Of a stretch of 60,825 nucleotides of DNA, positions 26,835-36,603 are shown one piece after another. The stretch is taken from assembly GCF_022808715.1 (NCBI RefSeq), contig NZ_JAKZKX010000023.1, positions 1 to 60,825 of the forward strand. The letters run 5' to 3'. The notes under the pieces were generated by a model that was not told the origin of the DNA, did not search any database, and saw only the letters and a program-made list of their open reading frames with translations. Source of the stretch: Fundidesulfovibrio agrisoli. Lineage in GTDB: Bacteria > Desulfobacterota > Desulfovibrionia > Desulfovibrionales > Desulfovibrionaceae. Both the position numbers and the translations under genes were made by a program. Every line of letters begins with the position of its first letter. Position 1 is the first letter of the stretch.

Positions 26835-26871
26835 AAAAGCCGCCCCGTCCGCAGGCGCGGGCGGGGCGGCT
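26835..26871 (-). terminator. terminator/attenuator between infB and DUF503
   Basis: On the minus strand AGCCGCCCCG pairs with CGGGGCGGCT (26838-26847 with 26862-26871) around a GC-rich 14-nt loop, followed by TTTTAG. It begins 11 bp after the infB stop and its T run ends 13 nt before the DUF503 start, so it could attenuate the distal rbfA-nrnA-truB part. Confidence 0.75.
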
Positions 26872-26881
26872 GTACGGAGTC

Positions 26882-29800
26882 TTAATCCAGGGTGTCGGCT
26901 TCTTCCACGGTCTCGAAGGCTTCGATCACGTCGCCGACCTTGATGTCGTTGAAGTTCTCGAGGCCCATGCCGCACTCGTAGCCCTTGGTCACTTCCTTCA
27001 CGTCGTCCTTGAAGCGCTTCAGGCTGGCGAGCTTGCCGGTGTAGACCACCACGCTGTCGCGCAGCAGGCGGATCTGGGCGTTGCGGGTGATCTTGCCGTC
27101 CAGCACGCCGCAGCCCGCGACGATGCCCACCTTGGGCACGCTGAAGGTCTCGCGGACCTCGGCCTGGCCCAGGTACTGCTCCTTGAGCACGGGGGCCAGC
27201 ATGCCGGACATGGCCGCCTTGATCTCGTCCACCAGCTTGTAGATGATGTCGTAGAAGCGCAGATCCACGTTCTCGCGCTCGGCCAGTTCCTTGACCTTCA
27301 CCGAGGGGCGCAGGTTGAAGCCGATGATGATGGCTTCGGAGGCCGCCGCCAGGAGCACGTCGGACTCGGTGATGGCGCCGGTGCCCGCGTGGATGATGCG
27401 GATCTTGACCTTGTCGCCCGAGAGCTTGGTGAGCGCCTCGGAGATGGCCTCCTGGGAGCCCTGCACGTCGGCCTTGAGCACCAGCTTGAGCTCCTGGGCC
27501 TCGGCTTCGTTGCGGGAAGCCAGGAAGGTCTCCAGGGTGATCTTGGTGGCCTTGCCCAGCTCGCGCTCGCGCTGCTTGGCCAGGCGGTCCTCCGCGATGC
27601 GGCGGGCGACCTTCTCGTCCTCGAGGCAGGTGAACATCTCGCCGGCCTCGGGCACGCCCTCGAAGCCCTGGACCTCGACCGGCATGGCCGGTCCGGCTTC
27701 CTTGATCTTGCGGCCCTGGTCGTCGAACATGGCGCGCACGCGGCCGGAGAAGAGGCCGCAGACGAAGGCGTCGCCCTGGTGCAGGGTGCCTTCCTCGATG
27801 AGCACGGTGGCCACGGGGCCGCGGCCCTTGTCCAGCTTGGCCTCGATGATGTGGCCCTTGGCGCGCTTGTCCGGGTTGGCCTTGAGCTCCAGCACTTCGG
27901 CCTGCAAGAGGATCATCTCCAGCAGTTCGTCCAGGCCGGTGCGCTGCTTGGCCGAGACGTAGGCGAAGATGGTGTCGCCGCCCCATTCCTCGGGAACCAG
28001 GTTGAACTCGGCCAGCTCGCGCTTGACGCGGTCGGGTTCGGCGCCGGGCTTGTCGATCTTGTTCACGGCCACCACGATGGGCACGCCTGCGGCCTTGGAG
28101 TGGTTAATGGCCTCGCGGGTCTGGTCCATGACGCCGTCGTCCGCGGCCACGACCAGGACAACGATGTCCGTCACCTTGGCGCCGCGGGCGCGCATGGCGG
28201 TGAAGGCTTCGTGGCCGGGGGTGTCCAGGAAGACCACGTCGCCCTTGGGGGTGCTCACGTGGTAGGCGCCGATGTGCTGCGTGATGCCGCCGGCCTCGCC
28301 CATGACCACGTTGGTGGAGCGGATGGCGTCCAGCAGCGAGGTCTTGCCGTGGTCGACGTGGCCCATGATGGTCACGACGGGGGGCCTGGCCTTGAGGGTC
28401 TCGGGGGCGTCGGCGCCCTCGGTCACCAGGAACTGCTCCTCGTCGAAGCCGACCTTTTCCACCTCGTAGGCGAACTCGGCGGCCACCAGCACGGCGGTCT
28501 CGAAGTCCAGCGACTGGTTGATGGTGGCCATCATGCCCATGGAGAGCAGCACCTTCATGAGGTCCTGCGCCTTGAGGTTCATCTGGCGCGCCATCTCGGA
28601 GACGCGGATGGCCTCCTCCATGCGGATCTTGCGCTTGACGGCCTTCTGCGGCTGGGCCTGGGCCTGGGCGGCCATGATCTGCGCGATCTGATCGACGCCC
28701 TTCTTCTTCTTGGGATTCTTGCCGCCGCGTCCGGTGCGGTCTTGAATGTCGCCCATGCGCTTCTTGCCGCCGCGTCCGCCGCGTCCGTCCTCACCGCCGC
28801 CGGTGCCGAACTCGACCACGCGCTTGTCCTTGCGGCGCTTGGAGTCACGACCTTCGGCATCGGTCGGGGGAGCGGGCTTGGCGTCGGCGCCGGGCATGCC
28901 GGGGCGCGCGCCGAAGGGCGGGCGGGGACCGCCGGGGCCGCCAGGGCCACCGGGACGGCCGGGGCCGCCGGGACCACCGGGACGGCCAGGGCCGCCGGGA
29001 CCGGCAGGACGGCCGGGGCCGCCAGGGCCGCCGGGACCGCCGGGACGGGGCTGATAGCCGCCGGGGCCGCCGGGGCGCTGCTGCTGGTAGCCGCCGGGGC
29101 CAGAGGGCCGCTGCGGTTCGGGAGCGCGGGGCTCGGGCATGGAAATGATGCGCACCTGCGGGCCGATGGGCACTTCGCGCTTGGGCTTCTTGACCTTCTT
29201 TTCCTGATCGGGGGCCTGGCCCTCCTCGGCCTTGGGGGCCTCGGCTTCAGGCGCGGCAGCCACAGGCTCCTCGCCGGAGGGTTCCTGGGCCACGGGCTCC
29301 TCGGCCTTGGGGGCCTCGGCTTCGGGAGCGGCGGCCACAGGGGCGGCTTCGGGCTCGGCCGGAGCCGCAGGCGCCTGGGCCACGGGCTCGTGGGCTGCGG
29401 GCGCCTCGGGCTTGGCGAATTCGTGCTCGTGCACCACGGGCATTTCTTCCGGCTCGGGCTCGGCCTCGGGCTGGGAGATGATCCTGGCCGGGGGGGTCTC
29501 GCTCAGGCGGCGGCGGGGCCGGGGCTCGCGGGGCTGCCTGGGGGCGGCTTCCTCCACGGTCTCGGCGGCCGGGGCCTCGGCGGCGGGAGCCGCCTGGGCG
29601 GGCGCTTCGGCTTGCGGTTCGGGCGCGGCTGCGGTCTTGGCGGCGGGGGCTTCGGCGTGGGCTTCCTCGCTGCCGTGCGCGCTGGCGCGGCGGCGGCGAA
29701 CGACCACTCCCGGCTGGGACTGGCTCTGGACCACCTCCGACTTGGCGAGGCCATGCTTGATCTTGGAGCGCACAAGGGCGACCTGGTCGTCCTCCAGGGT

Positions 29801-29908
29801 GGCCATGTCGCTGGCCGCCCGGATGTCGAGCTCCCTCAGGGCTTGATAGATGTCCTTGTTGCTGACCCTCAGCTCCTTGGCGAGGTCGCGGACCCTAAGC
29901 TTCGTCAC
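26882..29908 (-). CDS. infB: translation initiation factor IF-2
   Basis: 1,008 residues. GTPase that places initiator tRNA on the 30S subunit. An IF2_N-type domain ([19 protein letters not shown]), a ~350-residue Ala/Glu/Pro and Gly/Pro-rich linker including [14 protein letters not shown] tracts (28915-29060), a second IF2_N, then the G domain: G1 [10 protein letters not shown]3 DTPGHEAF, G4 NKID. Domains II-IV follow to the C-terminus. It starts with GTG 29908, overlapping ylxR by 14 bases. The low-complexity linker is longer than in many IF-2s but usual for this lineage. Confidence 0.96.
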   Translation of the reverse strand: MTKLRVRDLAKELRVSNKDIYQALRELDIRAASDMATLEDDQVALVRSKIKHGLAKSEVVQSQSQPGVVVRRRRASAHGSEEAHAEAPAAKTAAAPEPQAEAPAQAAPAAEAPAAETVEEAAPRQPREPRPRRRLSETPPARIISQPEAEPEPEEMPVVHEHEFAKPEAPAAHEPVAQAPAAPAEPEAAPVAAAPEAEAPKAEEPVAQEPSGEEPVAAAPEAEAPKAEEGQAPDQEKKVKKPKREVPIGPQVRIISMPEPRAPEPQRPSGPGGYQQQRPGGPGGYQPRPGGPGGPGGPGRPAGPGGPGRPGGPGGPGRPGGPGGPGGPRPPFGARPGMPGADAKPAPPTDAEGRDSKRRKDKRVVEFGTGGGEDGRGGRGGKKRMGDIQDRTGRGGKNPKKKKGVDQIAQIMAAQAQAQPQKAVKRKIRMEEAIRVSEMARQMNLKAQDLMKVLLSMGMMATINQSLDFETAVLVAAEFAYEVEKVGFDEEQFLVTEGADAPETLKARPPVVTIMGHVDHGKTSLLDAIRSTNVVMGEAGGITQHIGAYHVSTPKGDVVFLDTPGHEAFTAMRARGAKVTDIVVLVVAADDGVMDQTREAINHSKAAGVPIVVAVNKIDKPGAEPDRVKRELAEFNLVPEEWGGDTIFAYVSAKQRTGLDELLEMILLQAEVLELKANPDKRAKGHIIEAKLDKGRGPVATVLIEEGTLHQGDAFVCGLFSGRVRAMFDDQGRKIKEAGPAMPVEVQGFEGVPEAGEMFTCLEDEKVARRIAEDRLAKQRERELGKATKITLETFLASRNEAEAQELKLVLKADVQGSQEAISEALTKLSGDKVKIRIIHAGTGAITESDVLLAAASEAIIIGFNLRPSVKVKELAERENVDLRFYDIIYKLVDEIKAAMSGMLAPVLKEQYLGQAEVRETFSVPKVGIVAGCGVLDGKITRNAQIRLLRDSVVVYTGKLASLKRFKDDVKEVTKGYECGMGLENFNDIKVGDVIEAFETVEEADTLD

Positions 29909-30140
29909 GTTTGCCTTCCCCCTTGCCTTTTCTCACGGCGGCGGCGCGCTTGGGGAATTTCGCCTTGCAGGCTTCCCCGGCGCAACAGTAGTAGCCCCTT
30001 CCGGGCTGGATATACGCCTCGTCGGGCGTCCAATCACCTCGCCACACGTGGCGGGTGAGCTCTTTCTTCGGGAAGCGCCCACGGCACACGATGCACGTGC
30101 GCACGGGCCCCCGTATGGCATCAGTCGTTCTGTTCGTCAT
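29895..30140 (-). CDS. YlxR family RNA-binding protein (DUF448)
   Basis: 81 residues; YlxR/DUF448 proteins lie between nusA and infB and bind RNA. Visible motifs: [17 protein letters not shown] (CxxC) and [16 protein letters not shown]. Overlaps nusA by 20 bases and infB by 14, so translation of all three is coupled. The Cys pairs could hold zinc. Function in this genus is not established. Confidence 0.88.
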   Translation of the reverse strand: MTNRTTDAIRGPVRTCIVCRGRFPKKELTRHVWRGDWTPDEAYIQPGRGYYCCAGEACKAKFPKRAAAVRKGKGEGKRDEA

Positions 30141-31449
30141 TCCCGGCAGATTCCGCCGTTTCCCGGGGCATCTCTTCGCCCTCGGGGCCGCCGTCCTCCG
30201 CCTCTTCAGGCTTGGGCTGCGCGGGCAGCAGGAGCCTGATGGCGGCGCGCAGGTGGTCGCGCTTGGTGGGGGTCATCCCCTCGATACGATCCAGCTCCTC
30301 GTCGGCGGCTTCGGCCAGCATGGCCACGGTGTCGAAGCCCGCGGAGAGGAAATTCTCCATGCTCATCTCGGCCACGCTGGCAAGCTGCTCCATGCCCTTG
30401 CGCGCCACGTTGAGCTCCGCGTAGCGGGAGTCGGTGAAGATGTCGATCTTCCAGCCCAGCAGCTTGGCGGCCAGCTTGACGTTCTGGCCCTTGCGGCCGA
30501 TGGCCAGGGTGAGCTGGTCGTCGGGCACCACCACCTCGAGGGTCTTCTCGTCCTCGTCCACCATGATGCGGGTGATGCGCGCCGGAGAGAGGGCGTTGGC
30601 CGCGTAGGTGGCGATTTCGGGGTGCCAGACCACGATGTCGATACGCTCGCCGTGCAGCTCCTGCACGATGTTCTGGATGCGCGAGCCGCGCACGCCGACG
30701 CAAGCGCCCACCGGATCCACGTCGCGGTCCTTGGAGGAGACGGCCACCTTGGCCCGGGAGCCGGGGTCGCGCGCCACGCCCAGGATGCGCACCGTGCCGT
30801 CGGAGACTTCGGGCACCTCGCGCTTGAACAGCGCGGCCATGTAGTCCGGGTGGGTGCGGGAAATGATGATCTGGGGTCCGCGTCCGCTGGGCAGAACTTC
30901 GATGATGAAGGCCTGGACCCGGTCGCCGCGCTTGTAGCGCTCGCGCGGGATCTGCTCCTCCTTGGGGAGCATGGCCTCGGTGCGGCCGAGGTTGATGATC
31001 CAGCCGCCGCGGTCGCGCCGCTGCACGATGCCGGAGACGATCTCGCCCTTGCGGTCCTTGTATTCCTCGTAGATGATTTCCTGCTCGGCGTCGCGCATGC
31101 GCTGGATGATGACCTGCTTGGCGGACTGGGCCGCGATGCGCCCCAGGTCTTCCACTTTGAGCTTGAAGCCCAGCTCGTCGTCCATCTGGACGTTGGGGTC
31201 CACCTCGCGCGCGGCCTCCAGGTCGATCTCGGAGAGGGGGTCTTCCACCTCGTCGACGACGATCTTGAACTGGAACACCTCGATCTCGCCGGCCTCGTCG
31301 TTGTAGCTGACCTCGATATCCATGTGGTCGCCGAACTTGCGGGCGACCGAGGAACGTACGGCTTCCTCGAGAGTGTCGATGAGCAGATCGCGGTCGATGC
31401 CGCGGTCCTTGCTGATCTGGTCGATGGCCTTGCGAAGCTCCATGCCCAT
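30121..31449 (-). CDS. nusA: transcription termination/antitermination factor NusA
   Basis: 442 residues: N-terminal RNA polymerase-binding domain ([19 protein letters not shown]), S1 domain ([20 protein letters not shown]), and two KH domains ([16 protein letters not shown]..; [21 protein letters not shown]). A short C-terminal acidic helical part ([20 protein letters not shown]) resembles a single HhH/AR-type unit. ATG 31449 has GGAGG seven bases upstream. It sits 25 bp after rimP in the standard rimP-nusA-ylxR-infB order. Confidence 0.95.
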   Translation of the reverse strand: MGMELRKAIDQISKDRGIDRDLLIDTLEEAVRSSVARKFGDHMDIEVSYNDEAGEIEVFQFKIVVDEVEDPLSEIDLEAAREVDPNVQMDDELGFKLKVEDLGRIAAQSAKQVIIQRMRDAEQEIIYEEYKDRKGEIVSGIVQRRDRGGWIINLGRTEAMLPKEEQIPRERYKRGDRVQAFIIEVLPSGRGPQIIISRTHPDYMAALFKREVPEVSDGTVRILGVARDPGSRAKVAVSSKDRDVDPVGACVGVRGSRIQNIVQELHGERIDIVVWHPEIATYAANALSPARITRIMVDEDEKTLEVVVPDDQLTLAIGRKGQNVKLAAKLLGWKIDIFTDSRYAELNVARKGMEQLASVAEMSMENFLSAGFDTVAMLAEAADEELDRIEGMTPTKRDHLRAAIRLLLPAQPKPEEAEDGGPEGEEMPRETAESAGNDEQND

Positions 31450-31474
31450 GTACGGTCCTCCGGTGCCCCGGCGC

Positions 31475-32011
31475 CTAGCGGCGCTCGGCGGCTTTGTCTG
31501 CCTTGGAAGTCTTTTTTGCCCTGGCCTTGCTTTCTTCGGGGGTCTCGAACGTGTAGACCAGCTTGGCTTTGGTGACCGCGCTCCAGGGGAAGGAGACGGG
31601 CGCGCCCTCGCACGTCATGTGGAGGACGTCGCCGTCAAGGGAGTCGAAGGTCCCCTTGTAGCGTTTGCGGCCCCCGTGGGGGGCGGCCAGGGTGATGTCC
31701 AGCTCCTGCCCGATGTAGGGCGGCAGCTGGGAAAGTTCGAAAAAGCGCCTGCCGAGCCCCGGGGACGAGACCTCGAGGTGGTAGGCCCCGGGGATGAGGT
31801 CTTCCACTTCGAGGGCCGCGCCCAGCTGGCGGCTCACGGAGGCGCAGTGCTCCACGTCGACGCCGTCCGGCCCGTCGATGAACAGGCGCAGGGTGGGGCG
31901 GCCTTCGCCCCCGGCGAACTCCATGCCCCAGAGGGAAAGGCCCAGGCTTTCCACGAAGGGATCGGCCAATTCCTTAATTCTGGAGAGCACTTTGGTGTTG
32001 TCTGTGTTCAT
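31475..32011 (-). CDS. rimP: ribosome maturation factor RimP
   Basis: 178 residues. RimP assists 30S subunit assembly. Motifs: [36 protein letters not shown] in the N-terminal domain, then the SH3-like C-terminal half with a Lys-rich tail ([17 protein letters not shown]). ATG 32011 ([14 protein letters not shown]) was chosen; the extra upstream frame codes for nothing like RimP. First gene of the operon; the tRNA-Gly gene lies about 84 bp upstream on the same strand, so read-through from the tRNA promoter is possible. Confidence 0.93.
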   Translation of the reverse strand: MNTDNTKVLSRIKELADPFVESLGLSLWGMEFAGGEGRPTLRLFIDGPDGVDVEHCASVSRQLGAALEVEDLIPGAYHLEVSSPGLGRRFFELSQLPPYIGQELDITLAAPHGGRKRYKGTFDSLDGDVLHMTCEGAPVSFPWSAVTKAKLVYTFETPEESKARAKKTSKADKAAERR

Positions 32012-32094
32012 AGCAAAAAAAAAGTGGACCGAACCGAATGGCCCACCCCTGTAATCGCGGGGGCCTTCCGGCCCAAGCGTCATGAGGATTTATT

Positions 32095-32170
32095 TGGAGC
32101 GGGCGACGAGATTCGAACTCGCGACACCAAGCTTGGGAAGCTTGTACTCTACCAACTGAGCTACACCCGC
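32095..32170 (-). tRNA. tRNA-Gly (anticodon CCC)
   Basis: On the minus strand the sequence begins GCGGGTGTAGCTCAGTTGGT and folds into a full cloverleaf: acceptor GCGGGTG/CGCCCGC, D arm, anticodon stem CAAGC/GCTTG with loop TTCCCAA (anticodon CCC), and T arm with GTTCGAATC. The 3' end TCCA (discriminator T plus encoded CCA) is present at 32098-32095. No intron or variable-arm oddity. Confidence 0.95.
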
Positions 32171-32248
32171 TCGCAAAGACGACATATTATGCGTTAGGGG
32201 CGGTCTGTCAAGCAAAATCGGGCAGGTTCAGGCGGATAGCGCGCGGAA

Positions 32249-32890
32249 TCACTCGGTCACGTCCCGCTTTTCCTGGAACAGGCGGTTGAGCAGGTAGGCC
32301 ACCACCAGGGCGAAGTAGAACTGCCCCATGATGGCCTGGGTCACAGCCAGGCGCTGGGCCAGCATGGTGTGGGGCGACATGTCGCCGTAGCCCACGGTGG
32401 TCATGGTGGCGAAGCTGAAATAGATCATGGCGTCCATGAGCCGCTCGTACTGGAGCGGGATGTTGTAGGAGCCGGGGGTGATGCCCTCCACCAGCGTGTA
32501 GAGCAGGGCCCAGAAATAGCCCAGTGCCAGGTAGCAGTTCACCAGGGCGAATATCTCGGGCCGGGCCACCTCCTTGGAGGTCAGCACGAAGCGCACCGTG
32601 GTGGAGATGCCGTAGAGCAGGCACATCAGGCCCGAGGCGCAGAACAGGATGTCGTACTGCACGTCGTGGAAGGCCCTGAACCAGGCCAGCAGGAAGAAGC
32701 AGGAGCTCACCGCCAGCAGCCCGTTGAGGAAGACGTTGCGGGCGAAGCCGATGAGCGCCACCGAGAAGACGATGCAGTAGAAGAGGAGGCTGTCCCACCT
32801 GGGGGGGAGGTGGCCCCCGCCCACGAGCACGCCCAGGAGCATGCAGGTGACGATGAACTGCCTGTTCTTGGCGAGAAACGATTGGATCAC
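32249..32890 (-). CDS. potassium-channel-like ion channel protein
   Basis: 213 residues if started at GTG 32890, which has AGGCGG eight bases upstream; a TTG at 32977 would add 29 residues without a ribosome site. Four to five hydrophobic helices precede a pore segment FSFATMTTVGYGDMSPHTMLAQ containing the K+ selectivity filter TVGYGD, then a last helix and a short basic C-terminus. The layout fits a 6-TM-like or truncated ion-transport-2 (Ion_trans_2) channel with no RCK domain. It is transcribed away from the flagellar operon, back to back with flgF. Confidence 0.8.
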   Translation of the reverse strand: MIQSFLAKNRQFIVTCMLLGVLVGGGHLPPRWDSLLFYCIVFSVALIGFARNVFLNGLLAVSSCFFLLAWFRAFHDVQYDILFCASGLMCLLYGISTTVRFVLTSKEVARPEIFALVNCYLALGYFWALLYTLVEGITPGSYNIPLQYERLMDAMIYFSFATMTTVGYGDMSPHTMLAQRLAVTQAIMGQFYFALVVAYLLNRLFQEKRDVTE

Positions 32891-33019
32891 GTGGGGGACC
32901 GCCTGAAGGTTGAGGATGCGCCGGAGGGATGCCTGGGCCGGAGAATAGCCGGTTAGCTCCCCGCCAGCAACGCACAATCGGGCCTTTCATGCCCGGTGGC
33001 GGGCTTCGCCCTGAGCGAA

Positions 33020-33035
33020 TGGCACGCTTCATGCT
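33020..33035 (+). promoter_or_regulatory. sigma54 (-24/-12) promoter of the flgF operon
   Basis: TGGCACGCTTCATGCT: GG and GC dinucleotides separated by exactly 10 bases and five of the six -24 consensus positions intact, ~30 bp before the flgF start. Sigma54 control of rod/hook genes is well known in other polar flagellates. Confidence 0.65.
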
Positions 33036-33063
33036 GTCCAATCGCCCGAGGAGGACCGCCGCC

Positions 33064-33849
33064 ATGCAACAAAGCACAATCAGCGCGCTGTTCGGGGCCT
33101 TGAGCAACGAAACGCGCCTCAACCTGATCGCCAACAATTTGGCGAACGCGAACACAGCCGGGTACAAGGCCGACAAGGTCTCGTTCCAGGACGTGTTCCA
33201 GCGCATGGCCTCCGACTTCAGCCCGGACGCCCGCAACGACCTGCAGGAGAAGAACCTCCTGCCCAGGCCCATCCTGGTGGCCAAGCCCAGGCTGGCCGAG
33301 CAGACCCTGGACATGACCCAGGGCGGGCTGGAGGCCACCGGCAACCCCCTCGACCTGGCCATCACCGGCCCGGGCTTCTTCCGGGTGCAGACCCCCGAAG
33401 GCCAGTTCCTCACCCGCAACGGCCAGTTCTACCGCAACAACCAGGGCATGCTGGTGACCAACCAGGGCTACCCGGTGCTGGGCCAGTCCGGCCCGGTGAC
33501 CCTGGGCGAAGGCAAGACCGTGACCATCACCCGCGACGGCCAGGTCTCGGTGGACGGCGACATCGTGGGGGCCATCGACGTCGTGGACGTGGCCGACCCC
33601 AAGCAGCTCAAGAAGTACGGCCAGAGCATGTTCGCGGGCCCCAACAACTCCCAGCCCGTCACCCAGGCCATCGATACGGGCAAGACCGGCATCAACCAGG
33701 GCTACATCGAGAAGCCCAACGTCAACGTGGTCGGCGAAATGGTGGCCATGATCGAGGCCCAGCGCTCCTTCGAGGCCTACGCCAAGATCATCAGCAGCAC
33801 GCAGGACATGGACCAGAACGCCACCAACAAGGTCGGCGAAACCAGGTAA
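33064..33849 (+). CDS. flgF: flagellar basal-body rod protein FlgF
   Basis: 261 residues of the rod/hook family, forming the proximal rod in the periplasm. N-terminal SALFGALSNETRLNLIANNLANANTAGYK with the ANNLANxxTxGYK motif and a C-terminal VGEMVAMIEAQRSFEAYAKI helix are diagnostic. ATG 33064 after GAGGACCGCC was chosen; the frame upstream overlaps the promoter. First gene of the operon, followed 14 bp later by flgG. Confidence 0.9.
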   Translation: MQQSTISALFGALSNETRLNLIANNLANANTAGYKADKVSFQDVFQRMASDFSPDARNDLQEKNLLPRPILVAKPRLAEQTLDMTQGGLEATGNPLDLAITGPGFFRVQTPEGQFLTRNGQFYRNNQGMLVTNQGYPVLGQSGPVTLGEGKTVTITRDGQVSVDGDIVGAIDVVDVADPKQLKKYGQSMFAGPNNSQPVTQAIDTGKTGINQGYIEKPNVNVVGEMVAMIEAQRSFEAYAKIISSTQDMDQNATNKVGETR

Positions 33850-33863
33850 GGGGGATCAGGCGT

Positions 33864-34649
33864 ATGATGCGCTCTCTCTATACGGCCACCACCGGCATGG
33901 TGGCCATGCAGACCCAGATAGACACCATGGCCAACAACCTGGCCAACGTGAACACCATCGGCTTCAAGAAGAGCCGCGCCGAATTCGAGGATCTGATGTA
34001 CCAGACCCTCAACGTGGCGGGCACCCAGAACGAGGGCGGCTCCCGCATCCCCACGGGCATGCAGGTGGGCATGGGCGTGCGCCCCACCACGGTGCACAAG
34101 TTCTTCCAGCAGGGCGACTTCCAGAACACCGGGAACTCGCTGGACATCGCCATCTCGGGCCAGGGCTTCTTCCGCCTGCAGGACCCCGCTGGCAACGACG
34201 TGTACACCCGCTCGGGCTCCTTCAAGCTCAACCAGGACGGCACCATCGTCAACGCCAACGGCTACACCCTGCAGCCCACCATCACCATCCCGCAGCAGAC
34301 GACGAACATCGTCATCACCGAGCGCGGCGTGCTGAGCGCCACGGACTCCGCGGGCAACGTGCTGACGTCGAGCACCATCCCCCTCTACACGTTCATCAAC
34401 CCGGCGGGCCTCACGGCCCAGGGCTCCAACGTCTACAAGACCTCCGAGGCCTCGGGCGCCGCCCAGGAGCTCACCCCCGGCGACCAGAACGCCGGCACCC
34501 TGGTGCAGGGCTTCATCGAAGGCTCCAACGTGCAGATGGTGGACGAAATGGTGGGGCTCATCGTGGGCCAGAGGGCCTACGAGGCCAACTCCAAGACCAT
34601 CACCACGGCGGACTCCATGCTCCAGACCGCCGTGAACATCAAACGCTAG
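33864..34649 (+). CDS. flgG: flagellar basal-body rod protein FlgG
   Basis: 261 residues, distal rod subunit. N-terminus MMRSLYTATTGMVAMQTQID followed by MANNLANVNTIGFKKSRAEFEDL; C-terminus QGFIEGSNVQMVDEMVGLIVGQRAYEANSKTI, both matching FlgG closely. Usual length. A GGGGGATCAGG ribosome site precedes the ATG. Exported by the flagellar type III apparatus without a cleaved signal. Confidence 0.96.
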   Translation: MMRSLYTATTGMVAMQTQIDTMANNLANVNTIGFKKSRAEFEDLMYQTLNVAGTQNEGGSRIPTGMQVGMGVRPTTVHKFFQQGDFQNTGNSLDIAISGQGFFRLQDPAGNDVYTRSGSFKLNQDGTIVNANGYTLQPTITIPQQTTNIVITERGVLSATDSAGNVLTSSTIPLYTFINPAGLTAQGSNVYKTSEASGAAQELTPGDQNAGTLVQGFIEGSNVQMVDEMVGLIVGQRAYEANSKTITTADSMLQTAVNIKR

Positions 34650-34664
34650 CCCGGGGGATAGGCC

Positions 34665-35672
34665 ATGAACACCACTCGCACCGATCGGCAAAGGCACCGC
34701 GCCCGCGCGCTGGCCGTGATGGCCGCCGTCCTGGCGCTGCTGGCCGCCGCCACCGTCTTCGGGGCGGACCCCATGGCCTGGAAGGTGCGCATCGCCCCGG
34801 CCGCCGCCATCGGCGGGGAGCGGGTGATGCTGGGCGACATCGCCGAGCCCGTGGGCCAGATCGACCCCGACACCTGGCGCATCCTGTCCTCCACGCCCCT
34901 GTGGCCATTCCCGGGCCGCGAGGGCCAGTTGACGCTCACTCGCAAACGCATCCTGGAGGACCTGGACGTGCTCTTCCCGCGCTCCGCGGGCAACTTCATC
35001 GTGCCCGAGCAGGTGGTGCTGAAGAAGGGCGGCGGAGTGCCGGTGGCCGGAAACGACGTCACCAAGATGATCGTCGACTATTTGACGGAGAACATGACCG
35101 GCGTGGAAGGCGAGCTGGAAGTCAAGGAGATCTCCCTGCCCGGCCAGCTCTTCATCGACCCCGACACCGAGAAGCTCTCCGTGGAGTCCGTGGGCCAGAT
35201 GACGCCCGGACGGGTCAACCTGCGGCTCACCGTCTCCGACATGCAGGGCAAGCCCATCCGGCAGATCGCGGCCAGCGCCTTCGTGAACCTCTGGAAGGTG
35301 ATTCCGGTGGCGGCCAGGCCGCTCAACATGCGCGACGGCGTGGTGGCCGGGGAAATGGTTACCTACGAGCGGCGCAACCTGGCCTACATCAAGGGCCTGC
35401 CCTGGGACGCCAAGAACCCCACGCCCATGCGCGCCAAGACCTCGCTCAACCAGGGCGTTCCCCTGACCATGGACAACCTCGAGCCCATGCCCGCCATCCT
35501 CAAGGGCGAGCAGGTGACCTGCCTCTGGAACGGCAGGAGCATCCACCTGGCCATGCCCGTGACCGCCGTCACCGAGGGGGCCAAGGGCTGCCAGATAACG
35601 GTACGGAACGTGCAAAGCGGAAGGGAGCTGGCGGCCTGGGTCCAGGACTCCAAGACCGTGGTGGCCAGATAG
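34665..35672 (+). CDS. flgA: flagella basal body P-ring formation protein FlgA
   Basis: 335 residues, periplasmic chaperone for P-ring (FlgI) assembly. A hydrophobic signal (ALAVMAAVLALLAAATVFGA) is followed by a long N-terminal region and a C-terminal SAF domain (ARPLNMRDGVVAGEMVTYER..., GVPLTMDNLEPMPAILKGEQVTC). Longer than E. coli FlgA (~220), as is usual in delta-proteobacteria. 15 bp after flgG and 31 bp before flgH, all within one operon. Confidence 0.88.
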   Translation: MNTTRTDRQRHRARALAVMAAVLALLAAATVFGADPMAWKVRIAPAAAIGGERVMLGDIAEPVGQIDPDTWRILSSTPLWPFPGREGQLTLTRKRILEDLDVLFPRSAGNFIVPEQVVLKKGGGVPVAGNDVTKMIVDYLTENMTGVEGELEVKEISLPGQLFIDPDTEKLSVESVGQMTPGRVNLRLTVSDMQGKPIRQIAASAFVNLWKVIPVAARPLNMRDGVVAGEMVTYERRNLAYIKGLPWDAKNPTPMRAKTSLNQGVPLTMDNLEPMPAILKGEQVTCLWNGRSIHLAMPVTAVTEGAKGCQITVRNVQSGRELAAWVQDSKTVVAR

Positions 35673-35703
35673 GCCTGACAGGCCAAGCAGGGAGGAGAAG
35701 GCA

Positions 35704-36468
35704 ATGCGGACCAACAACAAATTCATGAGCGCGGCGGTGTGCGCCCTTGCGGCCCTGAGCGCGGCCTGCGCCCCTCCGGCGCAAAAGCAGCCGAGCCCCA
35801 TGAGCTCGCTGACCCCGCCGGTTATGCAGGCGCCTTCCCCGGCGAACAACCCCGGCTCGCTCTACTCGCAGGCCGCCCAGCCCAGCTACCTCTACGAGGA
35901 CAACCGGGCCAGGCGCATCGGCGACGTGGTGATGGTCAACGTCACGGAGAAGTCCAACGCCAAGAACAAGTCCAAGACGAAGTCCAACGGCAAGAACACC
36001 ATGGACATCGGCGTGAACAACTATTTCCAGAGCGCCACCATGGACCCCTTCCCCGGGTCCAAGGCCCTGCGCTCCGCCACCGGGGTGGACCTGGGCGCGT
36101 TGGCAGGCATGAAGGGCGTCAACGGTTCGACCCCCATGGTCAACACCAGCCGCAACGACCAGTTCGACTCCGACGGCGAGACAAGCCGCGAATCCACCGT
36201 GACCTACACCATCGGCTGCCGCATCGTGAACATACTGCCCGGCGGCGTGATGCAGGTGGAGGGCGCGCGCCAGGTGCGCGTCAACGACGACACCCAGATC
36301 ATGGTGGTGCGCGGGCTCCTGCGGCCCATGGACGTGGGCCCGGACAACGCCGTGCCCTCCACGGCCCTGGCCGAGGCGCAGATCGACATGTTCGGCACCG
36401 GCGTGCTGGCGGACCGTCAGAAGCCCGGCTGGCTCTCGAGGATTCTGGACAACATCTGGCCGTTCTAG
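35704..36468 (+). CDS. flgH: flagellar L-ring protein FlgH
   Basis: 254-residue lipoprotein forming the outer-membrane L-ring. Signal peptide with lipobox ALSAAC (Cys at about 22). Motifs: SLYSQAAQPSYLYEDNRARRIGDVVMVNVTEKSNA and IVNILPGGVMQVEGARQV, characteristic of FlgH. It has a GGAGGAG ribosome site. A 135-bp gap follows before flgI. Confidence 0.94.
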   Translation: MRTNNKFMSAAVCALAALSAACAPPAQKQPSPMSSLTPPVMQAPSPANNPGSLYSQAAQPSYLYEDNRARRIGDVVMVNVTEKSNAKNKSKTKSNGKNTMDIGVNNYFQSATMDPFPGSKALRSATGVDLGALAGMKGVNGSTPMVNTSRNDQFDSDGETSRESTVTYTIGCRIVNILPGGVMQVEGARQVRVNDDTQIMVVRGLLRPMDVGPDNAVPSTALAEAQIDMFGTGVLADRQKPGWLSRILDNIWPF

Positions 36469-36603
36469 CCGCGCGCGGCCGGGGAATGCTTTCCCCGGCG
36501 AGCCGGCAGAACGCGTGAACGCGATTTTGAAGCCGACGCTTCAGCAACCTCGGGGGAGGGGGCGAACGTCAGCGGACCGCACAACGGTCACAGAGGTATC
36601 GAC

